From Otis tarda (lineage: Eukaryota; Chordata; Aves; Otidiformes; Otididae), in assembly GCA_026413225.1 (NCBI GenBank), contig CM048591.1, positions 4,665,001-4,729,000 of the forward strand: 64,000 bases of DNA. Reading direction: 5' to 3'. Below, piece by piece: positions 1-11,300 of the stretch; the first letter of the stretch is position 1; the number at the start of each line of letters is the position of its first letter. Position numbers and translations under genes: made by a program. A model generated the notes under the pieces. The model made no database searches. It worked only from the letters and a program-made list of their open reading frames with translations, and had not been told where the DNA came from.

Positions 1-1229
1 GCTTGAGAGGTGGGCTCGGCCTAGCAGCACCGTGCCATGCACCTTGCAGCTGCTGGCAGGTCCAGCTGGACTCTGACCTGCTTGGTTCCCATCAACCTTC
101 CTCGATTTTGAGTAGCAGCCATGGGAAATACTGGCAGTAGCTTCACCCTCACGGAGTTGGCGCGATCTAGCTCTACTTGGCCCCTGGAAAGTCTCACTGG
201 CCAAATCTGGCCTTGGCTTTCAGTTGTTCATGCACTCTCCATCTCTCCTGCCTTGCAAAACCCTCAAAATGTCCCCCACCAACAGGTGAAAATGTGAGGT
301 GCAGAAAGGATAACTGAGCCTTGGCCCACGGCAACCTGGGGTAGAGGACGGCTTCCAGCGTGGCCTTTCCAAGGAGTTTGTCGGCATTTCAGCTGCTGAA
401 GCAGCTCCTCACAGAGAAGTACTTTTTTGAAAGAGTTTTGTGAAGCTGAGCTAAGCAGTGCTTCACAGCCTCTTCCTTTTTTCTTCCTGTCCTGTCTTAG
501 GCCACCAAAATAGCTCTCCACCACGATACCCACACAAACATAGTGATCACGCCCACTGTGTTGGAATGACAAACGTGTAGGGAGGTGATGCTGTCCTTCT
601 CTGACTCCTTCTCCACTCATCCAAATATTCCAACATCTCCAGGGCTGGAGAGTGCATTTGCAGCCACCTCCCCTGACATCCTGCACCAAGCAGGCTGTGC
701 AATTCAGTCTGCTGTCCTGCCTCTCAGCTTAATAGTTATTTTTAAACAAAATCATTACTGTTCTTCACTATGGGCTACTTAGTAACAAGAGGAACATGGT
801 GGTTTTATTATTATTTTTTTTTTCCCTAGGGCCATAGTTCAGTTTTTCACCAAGAAGAAAACATGTGTATAGCACTGCAACAGTGAACCCTAAAAAAAAA
901 ACCCCATGGGTGCATAAATGACATTGGGAAGAACAGCGTCTTCAGTGTTTATGTTTTTTACGCTCTTCTGTCAGGGCAATCCACGTGTCTTGAAGAACTG
1001 ATGCCCAAGTGCCTGCAGTGGTAGAGTGGGAGAGAAGGGGGAAACGAAGGGAAACAAGAACTGAATCCAAGGTGGAGGCAAGCGGCAGTACAACAGACAG
1101 CTGGTGTTTGGGTGGTGGTAAATCACCCTGAAATGAGCCTCTTCCCTCAGCTCAATGAGGCCTAAACAACAAAGGAAGGCACAGCTTGCAGCCGGACAGC
1201 CTGCTAGCCAACCACAGACACACATGACA
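1..1229. other. Intron 2 DNA, nothing specific
   Basis: Non-coding DNA of SETBP1 intron 2. Short T-run at about 811-823 and A-run at about 892-902. I see no exon, repeat family or strong motif. A TGTC/CTGTC-rich start and open frames at 264-782 show no recognisable protein. Confidence 0.6.
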
Positions 1230-1545
1230 GCTTCATTCAGGAGCCCGGAGTCAATACAAAAGCTTCGAAATCAATCCGACATCCTGCGACCTCAAACAAT
1301 GCGCCAAATCTTCTCAGAATTGGAGCCCCAAATGAGGGGGAGCAGCATTCAAGGGAGATCAAACCGCAGGGCTGGCATTGAAAGGGACTAAAAAGGAGAA
1401 GAATGTTCCCAGTTTATTAATGGCGAGGTCTGGCCGGCTGCATCCCAGCCGCCATAGGTTACGTCCATTAAAGGGCAGCGCTTTGCACGTATTATGCAGA
1501 GCACCCGGAGAGTTTGTGTGTGTGCGTGTGTGCGCGAGCGTGCCC
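1230..1545. promoter_or_regulatory. Candidate conserved non-coding element in intron 2
   Basis: A non-repetitive stretch contains several CpGs and short motifs such as GAAATCAATC, ACAATGCGCC, CCATTAAAGG and ATTATGCA. It ends in a (GT)n-like run at 1,514-1,541. No coding frame is convincing. The assignment is speculative. Confidence 0.3.
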
Positions 1546-1579
1546 CTCACTTGCAAGAGATCAGGATGTGCCTTTCTGC

Positions 1580-1639
1580 TTAGCACTCTAGTGCTTAGAG
1601 AATTTCTGACAGAGACTTAGTTGTCTCTGTCAGAAATTC
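1580..1639. repeat. Two adjacent inverted repeats, one a perfect 17-bp stem
   Basis: GAATTTCTGACAGAGAC at 1,600-1,616 is repeated as its exact reverse complement at 1,623-1,639, separated by TTAGTT. Immediately to the left, AGCACT CT AGTGCT forms a second small hairpin. Together they make a cruciform-capable segment in SETBP1 intron 2. Confidence 0.95.
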
Positions 1640-4600
1640 CTCCTGTGTGAACCGCAAACGGGGTTTTTTCCCACTTGAGTGACTGTATGGGCACAGACGC
1701 GTGCACGCCCTCACACATACGCATGCTCGCTCTCATCCTTGAGCCTGAAAAGCATAAAGAAACTCAGACAGGCTCTTTCTGGAGGAAAAAAAAAAAAAAA
1801 AAAAAATCCCAGCGTTTCACATCCCCTTCCCTCCTGGCCATACTTACGACTCACACACACACAAAATCTATGACAAAAGGCTGAAGCATTATGCGATTGC
1901 CGTTGCCGCTGCTGGAGCTGATTGCTCCATAAACCCTTGCTCACTCCTACATGCCGTAAAGGACCTAGTCCCACAGCACAACAAAGGAGAAAGAGAAAAA
2001 AAAGAAGTGTTTCTGTCTCAGGAGTTGCCCCGTCCGGGTAGGATTGCCCCCTCTTGGGTAGTTTCACCTGCAGCATCTGTCTTGTAGCATCGCACACAAA
2101 TGGCACCCTTCCCTCTACAGCAACAAAAAGGCCAAGCAAATCCTTTTTATCAGCTTCCCTTTGAAGGCAGGTGGAGAAGTAGAATATGGACACACAAACA
2201 CAAAAAGATAAATACCATTTGCAAAAGTACTGTTTGGATTTGCCTGTCCTAATTATCTTCTTTTCAGCTGCCACATGACTGAAAGAGTCAGACCTTGCAA
2301 GTTTTCTCCTCCTCAGCTGCATAGCTCAAGACAGACGACTCTCTAGAGGAGGTCAGACTTGAAAAACACTTTTTTTTTTTGTGCTGAAATGGGAGTAGAT
2401 TAAGAGAAAAGGCTAAATTTTTCAAAGCTGTCTACGGAGTTTGATACACATTTCCCATGTGTTTTCACTGAAGATGTGTCAAAGTCCAAGGAACTTTGCT
2501 TTTAAAGTGTCACACTGATCTTATGTCCAGAACAGAGACAGCTGTGGGAGCTAGTAATCTCTCTCAAATCTGGAGAAACTTGGGAGTTCAGAAACTGAAG
2601 ACAACAATAAATGTTCCTTAGGATGCAGCAATTTCAATTTATTTTATTCGCAAAACTTGAGGAAATTAGCATTAAGGCTCCACAAAAAAAACCTGTATGC
2701 TCTGCTCACCCTTTACTTCACTGGTCTACACTACTATTGCCACAACTCTGGAGTCCTTAGAGACTATAAGCCTGATCACAATCTCCTCCTGTGGGAAGAC
2801 AGCTCTGTTTTTACCTTGTGATTGTATTATCCAGATGTCAGAGGGCAACTGGGTAAAGATAAGTATAGCAGATTCAACAAGGTTTTTCTCTAGCACAAGG
2901 TAGAATGGAAGATCAACTGGAGATACAAGATGAGGTGATATTTGAACCTCATGCAAGAAGACCGGAGAATTCTCCACTTGATTTATTAACAGTAAGACAA
3001 AAAGTCTCTCAATTAGCATTCATAGAAAGAGGAAAAGTGCAGCCAGGCTGGGCGAGTGCCCAAAGATGTGGTAGCTGAGTGTCAGGAAATGATGAAAGGC
3101 TGCAACAACGACTAGCATTGCAGATGAAACAGAGTCTGCAGGGATCAGATGGAGAAAGATTCAAGGTTAAGTTTGTTGGGAGGATAAATAAGGTTGAAAA
3201 CTTTAAATTTAAAATATGTTTTTCTTCACACTGAAATCGCACTTTTTTGTTTCAGATATCTAGCAAGTCCAACTGTGTGGTTTTCAAATTCAGGAAAACC
3301 AAGCTTTTACTTGGATGAGGGGTTGGGTTTTTTTTTGCTTTTGGGGTTTTTTTTTTGTTTTTTTTTTGCTTGCCTGCTTTAAACTCTGCTATTTGAATAA
3401 TTTAACAATCTATCTTAAATATTTCACCACTAAATCACAGGCTTGTGTTTCTATTTTGTGTTAAAACTAATCAGTGGAGGAATGCCTGAGATGGAAGTTA
3501 AAATTCTGTTCCACCAAGCTGGCGATGCATAATTATTTCTCCGCAGACTCTCTGGTGAATAAAAACTTATCTGCAGAATTAATGTCATATAAAAAGTTCT
3601 TTGTATGGGCATAGAGTACAACCGCCATCCAGGATCATCTACATCCTGCCAACAGGGCTCAAGATTTCCAGAGCTAATTGGTTTGTAGAGTTTTCCCACC
3701 CTGCAAACACAGCTTGTGGCTGAATCACATCCATGGTTGCGTTAAGTCAAGAGTCCCGTTCCACTGGTCAGGATGTTGATAATATTTATAGAGCTCCAAA
3801 TAGTCCACATGAGTGATGATTACATTAGAATTCTATACTTGTTACCATGAAAGAAGAGCAAATAGAAAAAAAAATTGGATGTTGTTGACGAAAATGAGAG
3901 ATTTTTAGAAATGCCTCTGGGGTGAAGGAGATGAGAGCCTGTATGAAAGAACTCCAAATTTCATTGAGCATCAACAGGAATAAAACTCCTCAAGTTCCTA
4001 AATTGTGTATTTTTAATGTATTTTTAAACTTTCAATGAAGTTCTGATGCAAAATCACCACATTTACAAAAACCAAGAAAAGTACACCTACCCCTCCTCAC
4101 TCGCTCCCAAAGTCCCAGTTCATCAAAAAGGAGCCAGGAAGCCTCACATATATATATAATTTAGTGCAATTAACTCTAATTTTGTTTCTAAATCATTGAG
4201 ACACATTCAAGGCAAGACTCACTTTGATCTCAGTCAGCAAAATCCAAAATGCATGATTTTGGATGTGAAGAGACAGCAAGAAGTTGATAGCTAACATATT
4301 GAATCCAAAAAGCAAAACAGAAGAGAGAAAAATGAAGGCCAAAAGGGAAGGGAAGGGGAAAGGGGAATAGCTGTAAACTGCATTATTACTAAGCTGCCTT
4401 TCATTTTATTTTGTGTCAACTTTTTACTTAGTTTTGTAACAAAACTTAAAAAGTCGTGTCTTTTGCTTCAAAGAAGTCTACAGTAGATGACCTCATGTTG
4501 ATATCCATCGTAAAGTATGAGCAAAACATACAGAATCACATACATAGATAAAAATAATCTTGGGCAACATGATTCCTCTTCTGCAGCTGGGCAAACATCT

Positions 4601-7600
4601 CTCCATCCCAGCTCCTAAGACTGGCTGGAGCTTGCCTGGGGGAGGGTGGGCGAGGTGGAAGTCGGAGACACGTCCTCCTCCTCCTCCTTGTCTGAGGACA
4701 GACATCTCCATCTTTCCTCCCTGTGTGCAGCTGACAAGACTTCCTGCACAAACTGACACAGAAACAGCTAATTTACTGCTTTGTGTCAGGAATGTAGCCC
4801 GAGCTTCGGTCCCCTGCACCTCAAACTCCCTTGGCTGGGCTGCTTCATCCCAGAAAAGATCTATCCTTCCTCCTGCCCCTCCCCTCCAACACACTACACA
4901 CACTCCTCCTCCTCTTCTTCTTTTGTAACTTATCTCCCTGCAAGCTACTTCCCAACAGGAGTCAAAATTAAACGGGCTGCCCATATGCCATGGCTCACTT
5001 GTTGTCTGTTCCTGTCATTGCCATCTGGCCTACTCACTCAGCCAAAGGGAAAAAAAAAAAAAAAAAAGAAAAAACAACAAAAGAAAAGAAAAGAAAAAGG
5101 GGTGGGGGGAGAAGAAGAAGAAGAAGGATAAAGCCAGACTTAATAAGAACGAGGAGGGAGGTGATGATGCTGACTTTTGCATCTGCTCTTTGGCCAGGCT
5201 CCCAGATAGATCAGTAATGGAGAGCAGCAGAACCAGTGACAATTAACCCAAACACAGTCCTGTTTATTTAACCTGTTCAGAGAGATCACCTCATGTGCTG
5301 CTCCCCTGCCAAGGAGGCACCACGCTCCAGCAAGGAGCTTCCCACTGAGAAACCTCCAGCCAGAAGAGGCAAAGAGAGATCCTCACCTCCTGAATCAGGC
5401 TGGAGAAAACCCTTCGGACTCTTCAAAACTGTACTGCTGGGTTGAGACTTTCCTTCACTTTTCAAATCATCTTATTTTTTCACACAGCAGCACAGGCAAA
5501 AGAGCAAAGAGAGATGTCACTGGGTATGGGGGGACTTACAGGTCTGCCCTGGGTTTGATGCACAATAGTTTCTAAAGATCCTGACCCTGCTAAACCAGAT
5601 GAAAAGAAAAAAAAAAAAAAAGACAAGAAAGAAACCAGAACAGAAAAAGAAAAACGATCCCAAAATACCTCTTTATTTCCACTCTGCTTCTCTAAACACA
5701 GAAAAGTTTTCAGCCCTGTAAGGTGCTGAGTGCACAGATTGGTTTTTTTGTTTTTTTTTTCTTTAAAGGAAAAAGAAAAGAGGGAAGCTCAAGAAACTGC
5801 ATGGATCACCATCACTAAAGATCTGTGCCAGGCTGGAGAGAGAGTCTGGGAGCAGAGTTGTGGGAATAATGAAGTTATGTTTGTTTTTCAAGTCGAAATG
5901 AAAATGTCAAGATTAAAAAAAAAAAAAACAACAAACTTTTGAAAAATAGCTTTCTAAAAAGGACAGCCACTAAGCCATTTATGCAGCAGAATGAAAAGAG
6001 GGTAAGAAAACTGTCTTTTCAACACCTTTTACTGTTTTCTCTTTCTTTTTTTTTTTTTTAAATTGCGATGAGGCATTGCATATACATGCAAAAGCTGGTG
6101 CATGTGATGATAAGGAATTTAGTTGCGCTCTGGTCCTCTTACCTAGCTTTGCACGTATTTACCTCCAAGAAACAGCAGCAGAATTCAGCTCATGTGTGTC
6201 TGCAGAGTGCGAACTGCGGGCAGCACAGAAGCGTGTGCGTGAAAACACGTGCCTCGCACTGAGCTAGCTGTCCAAAGCCACACGGTTGGTTCATCTCAAG
6301 GCAGGCACCGCTGAGCCATGAGATGATGATAATTACCACCAGAGCTCCATGAGATCATGGCGGGGAAGCTCCTGTGGGGAGAGGCCGTTGGGGAGGAAGA
6401 GCAGACTTCCTCTTCCCAAGGCAGCAGGAGTTGCGTGTAGACACAGAGAAGCCCCAGATGCTTCCCAGAATGAAAAGCATTGCTGCAAGACCATTAGAGA
6501 AAGAGCACTTCCATTAGCTGTGTGCCTACACCTGAGTCCTTCACAAACACAGAGGAGAAGAGATGCTTGAAGACAGTACCTTCCAACTCATGCTTGTGTT
6601 TTCCCATTGCAGCCTGACTCTACAACAGAGCAAAACAGAGAAGGTCAAATATTTCCATGCATGATCACTTTTCTGCTTGGAACTATTAAGTGAAAAGAGC
6701 ATTGTCTTTCTTGGGCTCCCCATTTTTCTAGAAATGCATCTGCAGATGTACACAGGAAACATGCACGGGGTGGTAACAGGTGCTCCAAAGCAAAGGCTGT
6801 GTAGATTTTTCCAGCCATTGTGCTTGTGGTGATTACTAATAGAGAAGGACCCTTTCCTCATCCAAGCAGCCTGCTTGCAGCCTTTGGAAAGGAAGAAACA
6901 CTTTGTGAATGCAAAATACTTTGTGACAGTGGAAACAGAAACCGGAAATTTGCCTAAAACCAAAACACAGCAGCGGTTCTGAGTTTAACGCTGCTGCAGT
7001 CACTCCGCAGCAGGGCCTCCAACTTTGGGAACTGTTAAAAGCAGCAACAATAACAACAGCCAGAGGGAAGTCCTCTGTGAGGAGATGAACTCCACCATAG
7101 GTTTCGGCTGACATCATAAGCCCATCCACGCCACGGTTTTGTGGTTTATGATCTCACCACAAAGCACCTCCATGGAGTCATTCCCTCCTGTCTTACTGCA
7201 GCCCATCCATTATCCTCTACCTAATTGCTTCCACAGCACTGCTGCAACAGAGATATTTCCTACAGCTGAACATTTGTATTCCCAAGAGTTGGCACCTGCT
7301 GGGTCAAGTTCCTGAGCCTTGACGTTTGATGTTACTACAATGGGAAGAGGTTCCAGTGAACAGAAGAGCACACAGAGCCAGTCATCAATCTGATTCCTCT
7401 GTTCGGATTTTCTTTCAAACAAAAGAGGACTTGCTAAAGATCATCTTGCATTATTCTACGGAAACAGGACAGAAGAAAAGGGGAACAGTGTCAAGCACAG
7501 TCTGTCCAACACACCACTAAATCAGAATTCCCCAGTTACAGATAACAATGAATTGCAATAAAGTCAATGGGAAGGAGGTGCAGTATGGAAAACTGGGAAG

Positions 7601-7727
7601 AGTTGAGGGGGTGTATTTCAGGGTTTTTTCTTCTGAGATGTGAGAGTTGGGAGCAACCAACACTGAGCTAATGGCATCCAAGCTGACACCTGAACATGGT
7701 GCACCCCCCTGAGGTGCACCAACCCCA
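1640..7727. other. Intron 2 DNA with simple A/T and purine tracts
   Basis: Contents are low-complexity tracts: A21 at 1,786-1,806, T-rich 3,331-3,369, a GAAAAG/GAAGAA purine tract at about 5,048-5,128, A-runs near 5,608 and 5,917, and T14 near 6,047. A short AT-rich motif cluster (GATGCATAATTATTTC) lies at about 3,523. No transposon or exon is recognised. Confidence 0.6.
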
Positions 7728-8320
7728 GATCATAGAATCATTTGGTTGGAAAAGACCTTTAAGATCATTGAGTCCAATAATTAACCTAGCACTGCCAAGA
7801 CCACCACTAAACCATGTCCCTAAGTACCGTGTCAACGCATCTTATAATTACCTCCAGGGGTGGTAACTCAGGTCTTTTTCCACTGGGGATCTTTCCAGCC
7901 ACTCTTCCCCAAGCCTGTAGCGTTGCATGGGGTTGTTGTGACCGAAGCACAGGACCCTGCACTGAGCCTTGTTGAAACTCATACTATTGGCCTGAGCCCA
8001 TTGATCAAGCCTGTCCAGGTCCCTCTGCAGAACCTTCCTACTCTCAAACAGATCAACACTCCCTCTCATCTTGGTGTCATCTACAAACCTACTGAAGGTG
8101 CACTCGATCTCCTCGTCCAGATAATTGATAAAGATATTGAACAGAATTGGCCCCAGTACTGAGCCTTGGGGAACACCACTTGTGACCAGCCGCCAACTGG
8201 ATTTAACTCCATTCACCACAACAATTTGGGCTTGGCCATCCAGCCAGTTTTTTACCGAGAGAAGAATATACCTCTCCAATCCACGAGTAAACAGTTTCTC
8301 CAGGAGAATGCTGTGGGAGA
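7728..8320 (-). mobile_element. CR1 LINE fragment, 5'-truncated and internally deleted
   Basis: The element lies on the minus strand. Its 3' end is at the left (ATCATAGAATCAT, 7,731 onward) followed by about 130 bp of typical avian CR1 3' sequence. From about 7,868 it changes to reverse-transcriptase coding sequence, so the region between the RT core and the 3' end is missing. The 5' side stops at about 8,320 inside ORF2. No target-site duplication was recognised. Confidence 0.92.
7869..8279 (-). pseudogene. CR1 reverse transcriptase remnant
   Basis: One open frame retains the RT palm region: [16 protein letters not shown], then [18 protein letters not shown], the catalytic motif as FVDD (8,076-8,087; usual CR1 form FADD), and [15 protein letters not shown]. 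The frame has no internal stop but lacks the RT N-terminus, the thumb region and the endonuclease. It runs off into 3' UTR sequence after EKDL at the deletion junction. It is a dead fragment; the apparent start Met is a chance codon. Confidence 0.88.
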
Positions 8321-11300
8321 TCCCTCAATGTGTCTGCTCTCAGGATGGCTTCTGTAGCAGGTGAAGGAACAGCAAGTATCATCTTTCATGTCTCTGACTG
8401 GAGCTTTTAAGCTCCAGAAACACATCATTTCACATTTTCTCCCTCTGTACTGAGGTTCCATAATACTTTGCATCTACATGTTGACCTAAGAGAAGATGCT
8501 GTCCTTTCATGACTACATCATTGGTATGATGCTGAGAAATGCTGGAATCCTAGACTTGCTTTCCCTCTGCAAGTTTGTTTTGTTTGGAAAGTCCCTTTAA
8601 CTCTGAGATTCTTTCCCTCCTCCTGTGTTTAAAGGTAAGAATTGTTTTTGTTATACGACTTCTTCAATGAGCCTGAGAGAAGTTTTCCAAACCAGTGTTA
8701 GAATCATCTCTAATCTAGCATACCCAAGATATTCAGCCATGCAGGGCTTCTTGATTTACACCATAGAACTTAACGTCTTCAAAAGCTCTCCCATCCAAAT
8801 ATTGCAATAGTCCAGGCATACTGAATCTGTCAAGATCTAGATCATTCAACCTCCATCATGAATTATTACAAGACCACTATTAGTGAAACTCAGAGGATTG
8901 TGTTTGCCCATCTAGGCCTCACAAAGGCCAAAGGATTTTTGTTACCCTTAAAGAGGAGCTTCCTCAGTACCATATTGTGCCTAACCATGCCAGCAATAGG
9001 GGGAACCTACTTAGGGTCTATCCCTGGAGGATGTTGTCACTTGTTGGCCAAGGAAGCCCAACCACATCATTAGAATGAAGAGTCAAAGATGTGAGAGCAG
9101 CCTGAAGACCTCAGTCCCTGCATCTTGAGAGTTCCACATCTCCCAGCCATGAAGTGGATGAGTGTTGGTGCAACTTATCTTAGTTGGTGGTTCTCATTAG
9201 GTTCTCACCCTTAGGAGTGTTTTAAGACCATTTGCCTTCCACAGCTTCCAGTATCAGCTGTCTCAGCACCCGGGTTGGAAATTCAAAAAAACTCCAAGGC
9301 TTTGAGTCACAGTGGGCCACAAATCCACTATTTAAGACTAGACATAAGCTTACAAGCAGACAGGAAGAGAAAGTAAAGCAAAGCCCTGGGGTTTTTGTTT
9401 TTTTTTTTTTCCTTTTTTTATATACCACTGCAAAAGCAGGACCTAAAATTACAAGAATCAGAGTGATAATAGGCAAGAAAGTGGCAAGTGCGAGAAAACA
9501 GTCAGCAGTCAGACAGTCAGTCTAATTTGCGGTGAAGGAGACAAAGCACAACCAAAAGCCCCTTAATTCCCAGCAGAAGCCGGGGGCAGCCCACAGTGAG
9601 CAGCAACGCCAGGGCAGCGCAGTGGCTGCAGCATTTGCTGCCCGATAGAGCCAGCCTCCTCCCCAGCCTGCTTGGAGGTTCAAAGGCCTAAATCAAACTA
9701 GCAGGAGGAACTCTTAGAAATCTTCGGTTTGGACTCAGTTTCATAACGGTATCTCTTTAAAAAAAAAACAAAAAAACAAAACCCCAAAAAAACCCCAAAC
9801 AATGATCTGTCATATCTAGCCAAATGTGGCCAAAAAGTGTGTTTATTTTCATTTAAATTCCCAGAAGACAATGTAGATTTTTCTGTGGAAGTCTGAAGCC
9901 TGAAAAACACTCCAATTTCTGTGCGTGTTCTTTTTTTTTTTTTGACAAAAAAACACATTTTTGGGGAAAGTAAAGACAACTTTTGTTTCATTCAAAGTCT
10001 GAGGGAGATCTTTCCAACCAAACTTATCAAATTTTACCGAACTTTTCCTTTTCTTCAGCACCTACCCATGTTACTTCACCATCTTTTTAACATTTGATGC
10101 CCACTTTCACCTACATTTGCTCATTGTACTTGCCTCAGTTGTAACAAGAAAAGTCAACAGAGGAAGGACAAAGCATATCTATAATTCCTAAAATATTCCA
10201 AATAATCAAATGTCCTGTAGGAAATGGGAATGAACTGAGACACTAGCCCAGTTGCAAAATGCTAGAGCAATAGTGAAATCAACTGAATTAATAATATCAT
10301 GATGTTAATAGCCCTTACCGTAAAATACCATCCCTCGTTTCAGCTCAGATGCTAGGAACTGCGTTGCTTTGAACTGTTATCACCCATCCCTCTCACCCAC
10401 TCATTTGAGACGATAAAAATCAAGGTCTGGGCTGCTGAGTCAGATTACAAACACCCAAACAAGACATTTACCCAGACTTGTTTTCGGTCACTTCTTCTCT
10501 GAAACTCTGTTTCATGGGGCTGGCAGGAGGCTCTTTTAACCTCTTCCGGAGAAATGAGCCACTGAGAACCAGAAACCACATGTGGAGAAGCAAATAAATA
10601 AATAAATTTTTGTTGTGAACAGAGCAAATTTCTAAACTTCTGGTCAGAAGCTGGTTCTTCTCAACATAAAAGTCTCAGCAACTGAGTAGATAACCCTGGA
10701 GAAACATTATGGCTTGAAGGATAAAGCAGTAGCCTGGAAATTGTGACATTTAAGCTTTTTGGAAGAACAATGTCACGTATGAATAACCTGTGACAACTCA
10801 GGTTACAGCTGTGAGCCTCAGTTTCCCCTGAAAACTGATATCCAAAGCACAAAAAAAAAAAGCTCCACTAAAAGAGGTCAATATTATAGGTATTATTTTA
10901 GTAACTAGAACTTTTGATGTGACCAGTCCCCTGAGAGAAATTCTCCTGTTTTTGTTATATGAAAAAATATAATTTCCCACTCCGAGGTGAGCTCAACCTT
11001 CAGACTGTCACAGCTGAAGACACCTCAGCAAAGCTCAGTTTTCATTTCTCTTGGGTTTCTTCAAGTCTCCTTTTTAGTTTCAGTTTGTATTTCCTGTCTC
11101 ACTCCCCCTCCCCCTTCATTTCTGGGGCTTCAAATTCAAACAAAACCCAAAAGCATCGCTGACTCAAGATCTTTTTGTATTTCTCTCGTTTTGACTAGAA
11201 ACCAGAGCAGGCCAAATAAAATGAATGATGCTCAGCTTGAACCACTGCGGGGTTCAAAATGCTTTGTAGACCTTAGGAACTACCTCCTTTATCATAGAGG

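Noticed and set aside
1711..2322. 203-residue minus-strand frame
   Set aside because: It runs through the A21 tract as polyphenylalanine and shows no family similarity.
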